From Taenia hydatigena (taxonomy: Eukaryota > Platyhelminthes > Cestoda > Cyclophyllidea > Taeniidae), in contig JADWOT020001173.1 in assembly GCA_036345935.2 (NCBI GenBank), positions 1-64,000 on the forward strand: DNA of 64,000 bases, given 5' to 3'. A model generated the notes under the pieces. It worked only from the letters and a program-made list of their open reading frames with translations, did not search any database and had not been told where the DNA came from. Below are positions 1 through 10,799 of the stretch, piece after piece (within the stretch, counting starts at the first letter, position 1; each line of letters begins with the position of its first letter). Position numbers and translations under genes: made by a program.

Positions 1-590
1 TCGACTAAATATTGTTGCAGTAAAAGGAAGGAATCATTTAAAGTCAATGGTGAGTTGGTAGCCCGTGCATATAGTTGCGATCTTGTGCATCCGTATTTTG
101 ATATTTTTGAGGGACTGTCATTGCAGTGAAGGAGTGTACTTATGCCTTCTCTTTCAGAAATAGGTGTTTGTCAATGCGTTAGCGTTTTCGCGAATTGATT
201 GAACTGACCTATACTCAACAGCGTGACATCGACATCAATCTGTAGGGGGCTAGACCATGCCTTGACGGACTCAAGTTCTGTGAGAGGTGATGTGTGTGTG
301 TGCGCACCATCTGCATGGTGGCCATCGAGGGGATTTCGTCAACCCCTCCACTGAATGAGACCTCGTAATAGTCATCGAATTCTGGCACCAGGAGGGTGCG
401 GAACCTTTTGCTTCGGCTGTGTCTCCATCGGTGTCAGTCATTGTCATGTTTGGGCGATTCAGTGCAGTCACTGCTTCCTAGACTGAAAGAGACTACGTGC
501 TCCTAACTGCTACTCATAAGTTTCTACCCTTAGACAAAGTGGTAGCTGTACTAGTCATGCTATTGTTCGTTATTTCCATGACTTTGAATC
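1..590 (+). pseudogene. Family A repeat, copy 1 (5'-truncated by window edge)
   Basis: This stretch aligns base by base, with many differences, to 21840-22450 and to 50670-51270. It shares the donor-like gtgagttgg near 50-58, the pyrimidine-rich acceptor ending in ttcag near 161, and the segment ending in L-x-L-D-K-V-V-A-V-L-V-M near 520-560. The reading frame is broken by stops and shifts, but pieces such as a RDI (Arg-Asp-Ile) motif and an N-E-T glycosylation-like site line up between copies, so it looks like a decayed copy of a former membrane-protein gene. I do not recognise the protein. The homology stops near 590, where family B sequence begins instead of the family A C-terminal membrane segment seen in the other copies. 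Confidence 0.6.
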
Positions 591-602
591 CCCCCTGATT
601 GC

Positions 603-1065
603 GTTTAAACGCATACATTACGATTTGAAGAGTTGGGAACATCCGTAGACACGTCCAAGCAGAGGCGGGTAGAGGAAGCAGAACCGCATTTGTAGCGTCT
701 CATTCCGTATGGCGATAGTCTTGTGCAGCGACAGTACGTGTTGATCAAACAGTTGATTGGAGCTAGTGCATCAGCAGGAAACACCCTCGACGAGAGGCAA
801 CGAAATAAAGTCCCTTCGTTATTGTAATACTGACTTGCATAATCAAAATAATACGCGCATGCCTCCACGTCCGCAAAGAATAGCACCCTACAGAAGTGTG
901 CGTCCATCCATTTTACGTCATTTACACTGTGGTGGATCCTAAGAGCTTGAATGGGGAGAACCTGATTTGGTCGCTCTGCTGTTGACTCTTCCTAAATGAA
1001 ACTCTTAATGATAAAGTTCAGCAACTATCAGAGGGAATATAAATGCGGAATGGACTCAATAAGGT
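603..1065 (+). pseudogene. Family B repeat, copy 1 (terminal exon plus 3' flank)
   Basis: This aligns closely with 58720-59175 in the IR2 right arm. A plus-strand frame at 633-695 ends in TAG and matches the end of the frame at 58668-58802 (L-G-T-S-V-D-T-S-K-Q-R-R-V-E-E-A), but lacks 15 in-frame bases. An AATAAA at 804-809 is shared with 58911-58916 and would suit a poly(A) signal. The opposite strand (605-907) also stays open and reads well, with an A-Y-Y-F-D-Y-A-S-Q-Y-Y motif, and in the IR2 copies that frame carries one stop. Which strand was coding is unresolved. The 5' part of the unit is missing, replaced by family A sequence, so this is a rearranged fragment. Confidence 0.5.
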
Positions 1066-1281
1066 CATTTAATGAATGTTCCTTGATTTGCGTCACCTTT
1101 TCCTGCACACTAGACATGTCACTAAACATCTCTTGCTTACACTCCTCGAGTAGTAGTGGTAGCAGGCCATCCAGTACCTACCTCTTTTACTTCCCTCCAA
1201 CCCACCTACCCCAAGCACCTCCTAATACTACCACTATTACTACTACTACTACGCATTCAAAACTGGCCTGATCTACCGGCA
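1066..1281 (+). repeat. Dispersed 0.2 kb repeat, copy 1
   Basis: This matches 26757-26968 at high identity by eye, including the core ctcgagtagtagtggtagc, a pyrimidine-rich middle and a short (ACT)n tract near 1233-1252. The copy abuts family B sequence on its left, as if it had inserted into or replaced part of that unit. No terminal inverted repeat, coding sequence or target duplication could be identified, so it may be a SINE- or solo-LTR-like element or just a shared fragment. Confidence 0.75.
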
Positions 1282-2774
1282 GAGTCGTTCCTGTGCGAAG
1301 TTCCTCAAATGCTTCTATGGAAAGGGGAAAAAGTTGCTTAGTCGAAGAGACACGAAAAATATTTTGCAGGGAAATATTGTTTTGTTCAAATGCAAATTGT
1401 AGACAAAATACCAGTGAGTGGGAGCAACTGCTAACAGTATTCTCGTCGGCTGAGGACCGTTCGGAGTTAGCCATCCCGTTAGGTCGTTAATCGCCATAGC
1501 AACCGTCTACACAGTAAGTCTTCGACGTGGAAATATCGTTGACGTTTGACTTGGAAGACGTCCATAAGGGAAGATAGGCTCTTTAAAATCTTTGCTTGAT
1601 CACGGCTTTTGCGATTTTGCATACACAAAAGGAAATTCAATGGGAGCATATTAGTTTGAGTGGCTTTTGTAGTCACTAAAACTCCCCGAAGTAGTCTTAG
1701 CCAACTACAGACTTTAGTTGCATTTCCGAATGCAAAATTCTCACCAAAGTCACTTTGCGTTTGTTTTTTTTTAATTTCAGCTACTAATGCCAAGAAGGAG
1801 TAATAGCATTGTCTTTGATCTCAAAGAAGTGATACCGGAGGAAAATGGAGGATGAATAGAGGTGGTATCCGTCTCATTTTACCTCCCAAAAGGAGCGATG
1901 TGGCTATCTTCTACGAAAATTTTGATGACGGCATTAGATGCGGGATATTTGTTGTGCTTTATAATCAAGAAGAGGGCAGAAATACACTTTACAGTCATTA
2001 GTCTTGGCATCATTTATGACATCAGCCAACTTTTTTGCAAACAAGCATAGTCTGGACTCGCCTATTCATTTTTAAAATAGTATTTCTAGAGCTTAATCTG
2101 CAATCTCGAAATCTCGTTCAGCAGCTTTCTTCTGCCATTAAAGCGAAGATAAAATGTCTTAGTTAGCAAGCCGAAACTACTTAACTTTAAATGCCCTAAT
2201 CATTAAAGCAGGAAGGTGGGACTTGACATCGCCCAAAGCAAAAACAGACTTCTGACCAATTTATTAACACTCCACCATATTTAACTCACTGAAAGTCAGA
2301 ATTTCCACACTTGACTCACTTAAGATGAGAATAAACCAAAAGGAAAGAATTTTGGCTGATGAGAATTTAAAAAAGTTGTAGGAAAACGAAAACTCCTTAT
2401 TTCTAGAGTCCCTTTAAATCTATCTGTCAACAAAAAGTGCCTTATTCTAGTTACTTCCTCCTGTAGATATGTCACCAAAAATATGCGCCAAAAATCTACC
2501 ACATAGAAAACCTTAGTAATGTGTTGTTACTCATATAGCTACCACTGATAAGATAATTTATTTGGAAATTCAAAATCAGTGCTCGACGTTTAGAACATCA
2601 GAAGACAAAGAGGAGGTGTGCGTTCTTCCTTCCTAACCAATAAAATGCTGTTCGTACAGTAAGCCACCTGCCTGAATATCCTGAATTTAAATCACCAGGA
2701 TGCAAGCTCTGATGGTTGGGTAAAGTTGTTATAAACTGTCTGGAATTAGCTACTTTACTCCTCACTTCCACGAA
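1282..2774. other. Unassigned sequence left of IR1
   Basis: I see no repeat copy, RNA gene or convincing exon in this stretch. Short open frames occur on both strands but none has splice-site or inter-copy support. The right limit is the sharp outer boundary of IR1. Confidence 0.5.
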
Positions 2775-3600
2775 TAACAAGTAGCACGACGATGCAAGGT
2801 TTTATGCCCTGCTTTACAGCGTTTTGGTATTAGAGGAAGATCCTTCTCTGGTCTTGAACAGCGCGGTAAGGATTTCATCTTTGCGCAACATTAAATCCCA
2901 ATGCCAAGAATAAGATTTCAAAATTGCAATTTGAAGAATCTGGAATCGGTTGTTACGACTTGGCTTCGGTGCTGCACATCTGGAGGTGCACTAGTCATCC
3001 ATTTGCATCGATCCGCAAGAAGAATAACTAGGAGATACAAACCCTGCAGAATGATGCCTAAACCATTCGCAGAAGTTCACTTCCTTCAATAATATTAACA
3101 ACCCATATGCTGACATCAAATAATTACCGAGAGTGTTGGTATTGTTATTGGCATTGACACTGTGCATGGGCAATGATGATGCATGACAGTACGCTAGCCA
3201 ACTGAGAGGGGTTGATTGGCCCCTATCAAGCTAGTCGTGCTCCTTGTGCTGTAGTTCCAACCATCTTCCTTCTTCTAGGCTTTATCTAATCTTAACTGAT
3301 TCAAAACACCTTTTCCTTCTTCGGCCTTATTCTGCCTTATGCGCCAACACGCAAGCAGTGATGATGCATTGTCGTGTCACAGCACAGTCGATGGAGGGTG
3401 AAGTTGATTGTCTTCACAGAGGTCTAAGTGACTATTCGCTTGGACCTTATTTTGCTTTTAAAGACCATTCTTCTGTAAACACTTAACGACGTTTCTTCAG
3501 TCATGCAATGCAAAAAGACTATAACTCGTGAGATTTGACATTGCGCCCTAATTCCTCACTTCTTCGACAAATATTTGTTTGATTGCTTATCGCCTTGCAG

Positions 3601-3664
3601 TTGAGAAGCGGAAGAAGCTGGAATCAGCCGCAATAACAGACATGTTTCGTCACATTAATCAAGT
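3601..3664 (+). CDS. Putative internal exon in IR1 arm
   Basis: A 64-base open stretch is preceded by the acceptor-like gccttgcag and followed by gtaagt, a strong donor match. Read in phase it gives a charged peptide starting E-K-R-K-K-L-E-S-A-A and ending F-R-H-I-N-Q. A second open frame without a clear donor follows at 3710-3778 (containing V-T-P-E-V-I-A-E-V). No family is recognised. The mirror copy is at 13365-13428 on the minus strand. The splice signals are good, but a lone short exon can arise by chance. Confidence 0.35.
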
Positions 3665-4108
3665 GTAAGTTGAATCGTGTTTCACCACTTTACTTGTTTA
3701 AAAGTGGGATTAATTGTGCCTGTTGAAGAGGGTTCAATCGTCACGCCCGAGGTGATTGCTGAAGTTCGAAAAACCTAATTAATCTTTAGAATAGCAATGC
3801 TTCAATTTGCTCAGATGAGTGCGGCAGCATTGAAGTCCATGCAGTGCGTCAATCTATCCTATCCACTTCACTCCTCAGGCATCTGACCTCTCCATGACAA
3901 CCATTGATCTTATTAGAGCTCAGCCCGATTGCAGTCAGATCTGAGTGACATCCGTTCGAGTGAAATGTGCTCGAAAGGCAAGAGGAATCACGTTCACATG
4001 GTGGCTGAGTCAAAATTGTCAATCACTATGGAGAGCATAAATCTTACTCCCCATTAAATTTTACTGTTTCCTCGATGACTTCAATTCGTCTTTCAATTAG
4101 CCTTTCAG

Positions 4109-4190
4109 GCCTGATGCTCAGAAACAGGTGGCCATTAGGTTGATGGTCAATCAGGAGCGCTTCAAAGCAGCGTTTTGCGATTTTACATAA
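4109..4190 (+). CDS. Putative terminal exon in IR1 arm
   Basis: A pyrimidine-rich run ending in ctttcag precedes an open frame of 26 codons that ends in TAA at 4188-4190. The peptide is P-D-A-Q-K-Q-V-A-I-R-L-M-V then N-Q-E-R-F-K-A. It could follow the exon at 3601-3664, about 450 bases upstream on the same strand. A competing open frame on the opposite strand overlaps it in part, so the call is tentative. The mirror copy is at 12839-12920 on the minus strand. Family not recognised. Confidence 0.3.
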
Positions 4191-5395
4191 GTTCATTTAA
4201 GGAGGTTAGATTTGTGCACATGACGCAGCCGATTTGTGCGAATTTTTACTAGGTGCACTAAATCAAAGAAGACTTTCCTTTTTAAGATCAGTGGTCAATG
4301 CTTGATGATATTCGAATCCAAAATTTCAGCATTCCTTTGAGTTAAGCCACATGGCGCAGCACTTCTTAGCAAGGCATAATAAAGTGCATTTCCCAATTAG
4401 GGATAAATCGACATTTTTACAGGCAGAGCAAAATACACACGAGCTGCGTTTATGTGCTCTTCACAGGGAACAATTTTGGCTGGGCTGTGATGGTGCAGTG
4501 TAATCCTTCGAAGTCAGCTTAACTGAACTTCTCATTACACGGACTCTACAGTCCTTAAGGTCTGCAATTTCGTTCAAGTAGCCAATATCCTCCACCAATG
4601 CTTGTAGGTATCCAATTCTTATGCCTTAAAGACGGTTGGAGCACTACGACTTCATTTTATCATAAGTGCTTAATAGATGTCAGCGCCAATTGTAATGGCA
4701 TCACATTGTATGGTATGCAAATATTAAATGCACATCATCATGAATGTTGTAGGTATTCTGCGCATCAAATCATTCATCTGCATTACTTGGGCACAATCCG
4801 TCATAGCATGGCTCAAATTTGCCACACAACCATGCTAAATCTGTTTCCAAGCTTAATGCACACAATTAAAACAGTTGGTAGCCTCTAGAATTTCGCATTT
4901 ACTATCACCTTTTGCTAAAATGCCATTAGATCTTGTAAGTTTCTAGAAGTTGGACACTTTTATAGTTTAAATTTGTTGCATATAACACATTTTGAAAGGT
5001 GACAATTCGCATTCTTGGCATGATCGAAGGAGACCTATGAACAAGTCATAAGCACAGCATTTTTGTGAATTTAACGCCCTAATGTCAACTCGCAGCAAAG
5101 TCAGAGGATTCAGGACTACTTCTGGAGTCGCAGAAGTAGTTTCATGGCCTTAAAGTATGCTTGACAAAGGAAATTAGGTCAGGCTTTAAATCGTTGTAAT
5201 GTTTCAAGATAAATAAACACTTTTGGAACATGGATGTGCGGGAAGCATTGTGCTCAACCTCGGACTCGTCGATCCACAGTAAGCCGCACATATGTGACAC
5301 AACAAATCCCGCGATGGTACTGCCCTATTCCTAAGTGCTATATCCCGTGACCTCCTAAAGCTGACAGTAACCGTAGCACTTATGCTCTTCAAATG

Positions 5396-5600
5396 CGCTT
5401 TGTAGGCGAGAGGAGGAAAACAATTTTGGCCTGGTCGTTGACACACGTGGTAGGTCTCCTGAGCCTGAGTCTCCTCAGTCGTCAACACTTTGGCCCTGTC
5501 ACTGCATATCTGTCCTGTGCTGTAATAAAGGTGGCTAGAAATACCCAAACCTTCTCATGGCAGGGATGGAAGGGAAGAAGGGGAAAGGAAAGAACCGTCT
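5396..5600 (+). repeat. Direct repeat, copy inside IR1 left arm
   Basis: This is similar to 7516-7720 in the IR1 spacer, same orientation: a gtaggcgagagg-type start, then caattttggcctggtcg, then a purine-rich end with ggatggaagggaagaaggg. The mirror copy in the right arm is at 11429-11633. The pair straddles the inner boundary of the left arm. Confidence 0.65.
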
Positions 5601-6009
5601 GCGGCAACATCATCTGTTATTTTATTCGTGCAATTTTTGCCATCAAAAATAGAGTCGTGAGTTATTCCAGTTGACATGAATTGTAAATTTTAGGAGGCGA
5701 CTTAGGATTAGTAAAAAAACCGTCATTCGCATCACTATTTCGCTTTAATTGCATTGCCTAGAATTTTTTACATCAGTTATGCAATTTGCCAGATTAACTG
5801 GTATGGTCTACAAAAAACACAAAGCAGTGCACATCACTAGCGATTCACAATAAACGGAAATTATTCACTAGAACGAAAATGCATTAGCCAAGTCAAATGA
5901 ACCGAGTGCTACATGGACAAGTTGGTTCAATTAGGAGTTGGCTGGAAATAGTCAATAGCCTAATCCAGTTTTTATTCTAAATGGATTTGGTTTTTAACTA
6001 CTAACAGAA

Positions 6010-6219
6010 TTGAAAGGGCCGGTTTTGGCCTTACTTCGGAGGTTCTCATGTTTTCCACTATTAACCGAATCTGCCTTTCTTTTCGCCTTTCCTCTGACTT
6101 ATTTTCGTCTTTTATTGGAAATCTTCCTATCTGTGAGGCAAAAAAGTGCACTTGCTAGTGTTCCCGACGTTGAGACGATGGATATCCAGACTTCATTCTT
6201 AAAGCCGAAAGCAAAATAA
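6010..6219 (+). CDS. Putative small membrane-protein frame in IR1 arm
   Basis: This open frame of 69 codons reads a hydrophobic stretch at about residues 11-40, followed by a polar tail ending K-P-K-A-K. That arrangement would suit a single membrane segment with a short cytoplasmic tail. No splice or family support exists, and the frame is not conserved in a second diverged copy that I could find. The mirror copy is at 10810-11019 on the minus strand. It may be chance. Confidence 0.25.
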   Translation: MKGPVLALLRRFSCFPLLTESAFLFAFPLTYFRLLLEIFLSVRQKSALASVPDVETMDIQTSFLKPKAK

Positions 6220-7515
6220 TATGGTTTTTCTAATCAAACGCCAATAACTTGGATGAATAACAGAGTTTGCTTGCTGTGCTTCGGTGCTTGGACCATCCAG
6301 TGCCATCCAGTGTAAGCAGGAAATGGAGGTGGCAGGATACTTGACGCCAATGTCGGCAAATTATGCGCAGCCGTAACGCTGTGAGCTGAGCCAGTCTCAG
6401 CTCTGTTTCACAAGGTGGAAACGCTCTCTCCCATTTATAATGCACGAATAGCGATCTTTGACGTGAAAAATCACCAATAATACCGACTTGCGATGTTGTG
6501 AAACGGTCAAAGAAAGCGCACCTTTTGGAAGGTTGACAAACCCCAAAACAACATTGCGACTGCTGTCTACTTTCAAGCTAATGAGTAACCCATTCCTAAA
6601 GCCTCATATATCAGCGGAATTTAGCGCATTAAATGTGTACAAATATATTTTGCTCTAAGATTATACAAAGGGGGCATGCTAGAAAATTACAACATAGTAC
6701 TGGCATCCCTCATAGTTCTCAATGTAGGCAATGCGGAAGGTGGAAAACCGGACCCGATTGAGGAGGGTGTGAAGGTCGTTCAGTGTTAAATTTTCAATGC
6801 GAATAGCAGGGTATTGCTGCGAAACATAACCGCTACATCCGTGGAGGAGAGCACGGACTTCGTTCAGGTCAGCCTGATCCCATGTTTCGCTTTCGAATTC
6901 CAGATGCGTTTGACTGGCCATCGTGTGATCGCGTCGCAGGTGAATGCGAATTCCGCGCGAACCTCTTGAGTTCACTAAAAGAAATAATAAGAGCTCACAT
7001 ACACAGACCACCACTCAGTCCATTTGGCATCGATGAACACGAAGGACTAAAACAATTGCTCCAAGATTTGGCTGAATTGCTAAATGCGAATTATTTCAAA
7101 CGAAGAATCTCTTAGAACTAATTTTATGTCCTTTTTTGAATTTGCGGAATAATTAAATTGTGAACGGAAATCGGAACTGCCAATAAATTCCATTGCTCGC
7201 AAGTGTTTTTTTAGTACTTGTAGAGCACCAAGCCACTTTTGTGGCACAATGCTCTACCCGCAACACAGACGCTGAGAACAAGCCTTCCTCATCCAACTAC
7301 GCATCGTGGCGAGTGCTTGAATCTGCGTGCTCAGCCCCCCGGATGGATGTGTCAAGCTTTGTGTTAGTGTAGGTGGGCGTAGTTTATATGGAGTGGCTTG
7401 AAAATTGACAACTTTACAGCCTTAGAACTATTTACTCAAAGCTAAATGCCTCATTTTAAATACAACGAATCTGAGTTACTCAAATATGATTGCAATACTT
7501 ATGTTCCTTAATTGT

Positions 7516-7720
7516 GTTTGTAGGCAAGAGGCGGGAAGACAATTTTAATCTGGTCGCGGACCAACGGAGCTGCACTCCAGAACCTGAGACACCTTCGTCC
7601 TACCTTATAATAGCATAAGTGTCCAGAGGCAACCAACTTTCTCCTTTAGTAAGGGTGGATGAAGGGAAGAGGAGGAAAGAGAAGAACGATCCACAATGGC
7701 ATGCATATTCCCATTGATGT
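7516..7720 (+). repeat. Direct repeat, copy inside IR1 spacer
   Basis: This is a diverged direct copy of 5396-5600, sharing gtaggcaagagg, gacaattttaatctggtcg and an agggtggatgaagggaagagg block. The two copies are about 2.1 kb apart. Confidence 0.65.
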
Positions 7721-8929
7721 GTGTTAACCTAAGTTAAACGTGTAAATTGGGTGCGTCACTCTATGCGCCTCATAACTCACCAAAATGGAAATATCTGCTT
7801 TCATCTAAAAATTGTGTAGTACGCTCTCCCTGAAAAATTTTTTGCTTTGGATTTGGAGTCAAATTTCTGGAAATGATGCAAGTGACCGCACTCGAATTTG
7901 CTCATTGTGCTGATCCAGGTGAAGTGCGTTTGCACGTGTAACTACTACTTTTTGTAAAGCATGCATATTCACCCTTACTTTATAGCAATAATGTCTTCAA
8001 TTTTACCGATATTTCAGCGTATCTGGGAATTTCGGGATTTACAAGAGCGTGGTATTTGGACTCGTTTATTTGTAAAATATTGTTGTGGCCCTTAAAAATA
8101 CACTGATTTGCGACTATGAGCGCTTCAGGGAGCAGGACAGCTAATTGCTGCCACTCGACACAAATGTGCTTGTTCATGCACTGAGGGTAAGACGAGCTCT
8201 TCGTCTGGAAATCAAGATTCTTCCGAAACACTACCATTGAATGCGATAAGTTAATGATGCACTGGTGCTTAGTGGAATAGAATCCTACATTAGTTCGGTG
8301 GATACATGTAGTATCACCTTGGGTCATAGCGGAAGCATAATATATGATAATATTTAGGTTCCGATGACACAGTCCTCAACGCTCAAGCTAGGTTGGTGTC
8401 TTGAAGATCGCACGATGAGTGTACCAAAACAACAGACGGTCGTGTAAATATAATGAATCACGTTGCAACCATTCAAATGGTTGTCGCAGCTTCATCGAGC
8501 TTCATTGAGGGTCCCAGATCTCGCAGATTTACTTATACTTGTTAACAAGTGAGTACGCTCTACGCATATTTGTCATCATTGTTATTTTTTGTGGCCAATG
8601 CCAACGTATTGATGTCTGAATGCTGCAGATGTAGGTAAAGAACGCAATGTTCCTGTGAGAAGAAGTTGTGAGGACTTTTCTCGGGATTGGATAACCATTG
8701 TTGCATAATTTATACTTGAACTAAGTCATTTCATCTGCCGTCATTCGACCACACTTTCATCTGCCTTCTTCATTGATGGATGAGAAGTGCTGATGCACTC
8801 CTTTCCTGCAACATAGGCGATGTGTTGTTAAGGTGGTTTAATTCGGAGTGGCCTGGGCAGGTGCATAAATGGATGTCGCGGAACATTCAATCCTTTAATT
8901 CGTATCACTTGGTCAGTTGCAGGTTTAAT

Positions 8930-9620
8930 TTTATTTGACTCACTGAGATCCTTCTTGTACACTTCTTTGTGTTGTAGAATGGACATTAGGTTAGGCGATC
9001 AGTGAGATCCTTATCACGTAAACACATGCCCAAATCGCAATCGCTCCTCCTAATTTCACCATCTGCAGTCGGCGATGCAAAGGGCGCATGAAAGTTCCAC
9101 TTCACGTTTACCATCTAAGGCAAGCCTCCTTCCTCCAATACCGCACACTACTTTACCAACATATCTACACCACAACATTGAGACCGGTCTGCAAAGTGAA
9201 TTCGTTACTCAAGCGCTGTCGTCCGCATCGAGCATCTGCCTCGTCTATGCTATGGGTATGGGGGCATGCAACGTGCCTCTGTATCTATATCACTAAGCAA
9301 GGAAAACAATTCTTAACGTCAAATTTGAAATTTAGAAATAACCAGAATAGAAATTCGTGGGACGCTACGATGCAGAATCAAAACCACCAACCAAAGGGCT
9401 AATTGTTTCTGTCAAATGATGTTCAGGCAACAAGTTGCAGTGCTATCAGTAAGTGCAGTCTTTTTCAGGCAAAACTTGCGCTAGATCAACGAAAATATGC
9501 TTTGTTTGATGCGTATTGTACAGTCAGGCATATTTTGAATGCGTCTCTGTGCCAACTCAAACATGTTAATTTTGTGGTCCTGCTGAAAAGCAATGAGTAG
9601 AGATGGTCGAATGCGAAGTG
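8930..9620 (+). repeat. Diverged copy of IR2-arm sequence in IR1 spacer
   Basis: This aligns with 55380-56060 of the IR2 right arm in the same orientation. Shared blocks are atggacattaggttaggcg, gcaagcctccttcct, gaccggtct, ctatgggt and the run around atattttgaat near 9530. An open frame at 9403-9600 reads K-Y-A-L near residue 32, and the IR2 copy keeps K-Y-A-L-V at the equivalent place. The product is not recognised and the segment is probably decayed. Confidence 0.7.
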
Positions 9621-10014
9621 AACCTCGAAATTAATTTCTTACAAACAAGATTATGAAGACAGTGTGCCATTGCATTCGCCAGCCATTTCAAAATCCATAT
9701 CGTCCTTACAAAACTTACAAAGAGAAGTTCAAGATTTGAATGCTAACAAGGCGGGTTACGTTCCAGTGATCTATTCCCTTATAATATATGGGGTGGGTTG
9801 GTGCTCTATAAGTACTAAAAAAACACTTGCGAGCAATGGAATTTATTGGCAGTTCCGATTTCCGTTCACAATTTAATTATTCCGCAAATTCAAAAAAGGA
9901 CATAAAATTAGTTCTAAGAGATTCTTCGTTTGAAATAATTCGCATTTAGCAATTCAGCCAAATCTTGGAGCAATTGTTTTAGTCCTTCGTGTTCATCGAT
10001 GCCAAATGGACTGA

Positions 10015-10350
10015 GTGGTGGTCTGTGTATGTGAGCTCTTATTATTTCTTTTAGTGAACTCAAGAGGTTCGCGCGGAATTCGCATTCACCTGCGACGCGA
10101 TCACACGATGGCCAGTCAAACGCATCTGGAATTCGAAAGCGAAACATGGGATCAGGCTGACCTGAACGAAGTCCGTGCTCTCCTCCACGGATGTAGCGGT
10201 TATGTTTCGCAGCAATACCCTGCTATTCGCATTGAAAATTTAACACTGAACGACCTTCACACCCTCCTCAATCGGGTCCGGTTTTCCACCTTCCGCATTG
10301 CCTACATTGAGAACTATGAGGGATGCCAGTACTATGTTGTAATTTTCTAG
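10015..10350 (+). CDS. Putative 111-codon frame in IR1 right arm
   Basis: The last 65 or so codons (from about 10156) look protein-like: D-L-N-E-V-R-A-L-L-H-G-C, a later N-L-T glycosylation-like site, and an ending E-G-C-Q-Y-Y-V-V-I-F before TAG. A gtatgtgag...ttttag stretch at 10026-10054 near the start could be a very short intron or chance, so the true start is uncertain. The E-G-C-x-Y-Y pattern recalls the minus-strand frame of family B, but that may be coincidence. A frame on the other strand (9914-10147, 77 codons, ending K-R-R-I-S) overlaps it and is also open. The mirror copy is at 6679-7014 on the minus strand. Product unknown. Confidence 0.3.
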   Translation: MVVCVCELLLFLLVNSRGSRGIRIHLRRDHTMASQTHLEFESETWDQADLNEVRALLHGCSGYVSQQYPAIRIENLTLNDLHTLLNRVRFSTFRIAYIENYEGCQYYVVIF

Positions 10351-10583
10351 CATGCCCCCTTTGTATAATCTTAGAGCAAAATATATTTGTACACATTTAA
10401 TGCGCTAAATTCCGCTGATATATGAGGCTTTAGGAATGGGTTACTCATTAGCTTGAAAGTAGACAGCAGTCGCAATGTTGTTTTGGGGTTTGTCAACCTT
10501 CCAAAAGGTGCGCTTTCTTTGACCGTTTCACAACATCGCAAGTCGGTATTATTGGTGATTTTTCACGTCAAAGATCGCTATTC

Positions 10584-10799
10584 GTGCATTATAAATGGGA
10601 GAGAGCGTTTCCACCTTGTGAAACAGAGCTGAGACTGGCTCAGCTCACAGCGTTACGGCTGCGCATAATTTGCCGACATTGGCGTCAAGTATCCTGCCAC
10701 CTCCATTTCCTGCTTACACTGGATGGCACTGGATGGTCCAAGCACCGAAGCACAGCAAGCAAACTCTGTTATTCATCCAAGTTATTGGCGTTTGATTAG
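10584..10799 (+). CDS. Putative frame with K-W-E-R motif in IR1 right arm
   Basis: This open frame of 71 codons begins near a Y-K-W-E-R-A-F-P-P segment. The exon-like stretch at 20509-20612 begins similarly (L-K-W-E-R-S-L-P-P), so the two may be diverged copies of one exon. The shared part ends after about 25 codons; a caag/gtatcc sequence near 10688 could be a splice donor. It lies 234 bases downstream of the frame ending at 10350 on the same strand. The mirror copy is at 6230-6445 on the minus strand. Product not recognised. Confidence 0.35.
   Translation: MHYKWERAFPPCETELRLAQLTALRLRIICRHWRQVSCHLHFLLTLDGTGWSKHRSTASKLCYSSKLLAFD

Larger units (their letters stand above)
2775..7235 (+). repeat. 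IR1 left arm (about 4.46 kb)
   Basis: Reverse-complementing 9794-14254 reproduces this arm almost exactly; paired positions add up to 17029. The outer edge is sharp: pairing starts at 2775/14254 and fails one base outside. The inner edge fades over about 20 bases after 7212. One mismatch seen directly is 5899 (G) against 11130 (T, reading A on the mirrored strand). Open frames on either strand have identical mirror copies in the other arm. Apart from the putative exons listed separately, no gene is recognised. Confidence 0.98.
7236..9793. other. IR1 spacer
   Basis: The 2558 bases between the arms do not pair with each other. They are not new sequence, however: 7516-7720 resembles 5396-5600 in the arm, and 8930-9620 resembles part of the IR2 arms. 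An open frame at 7980-8327 (minus, 115 codons) has no homologue or splice support here and is not called as a gene. Confidence 0.9.
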
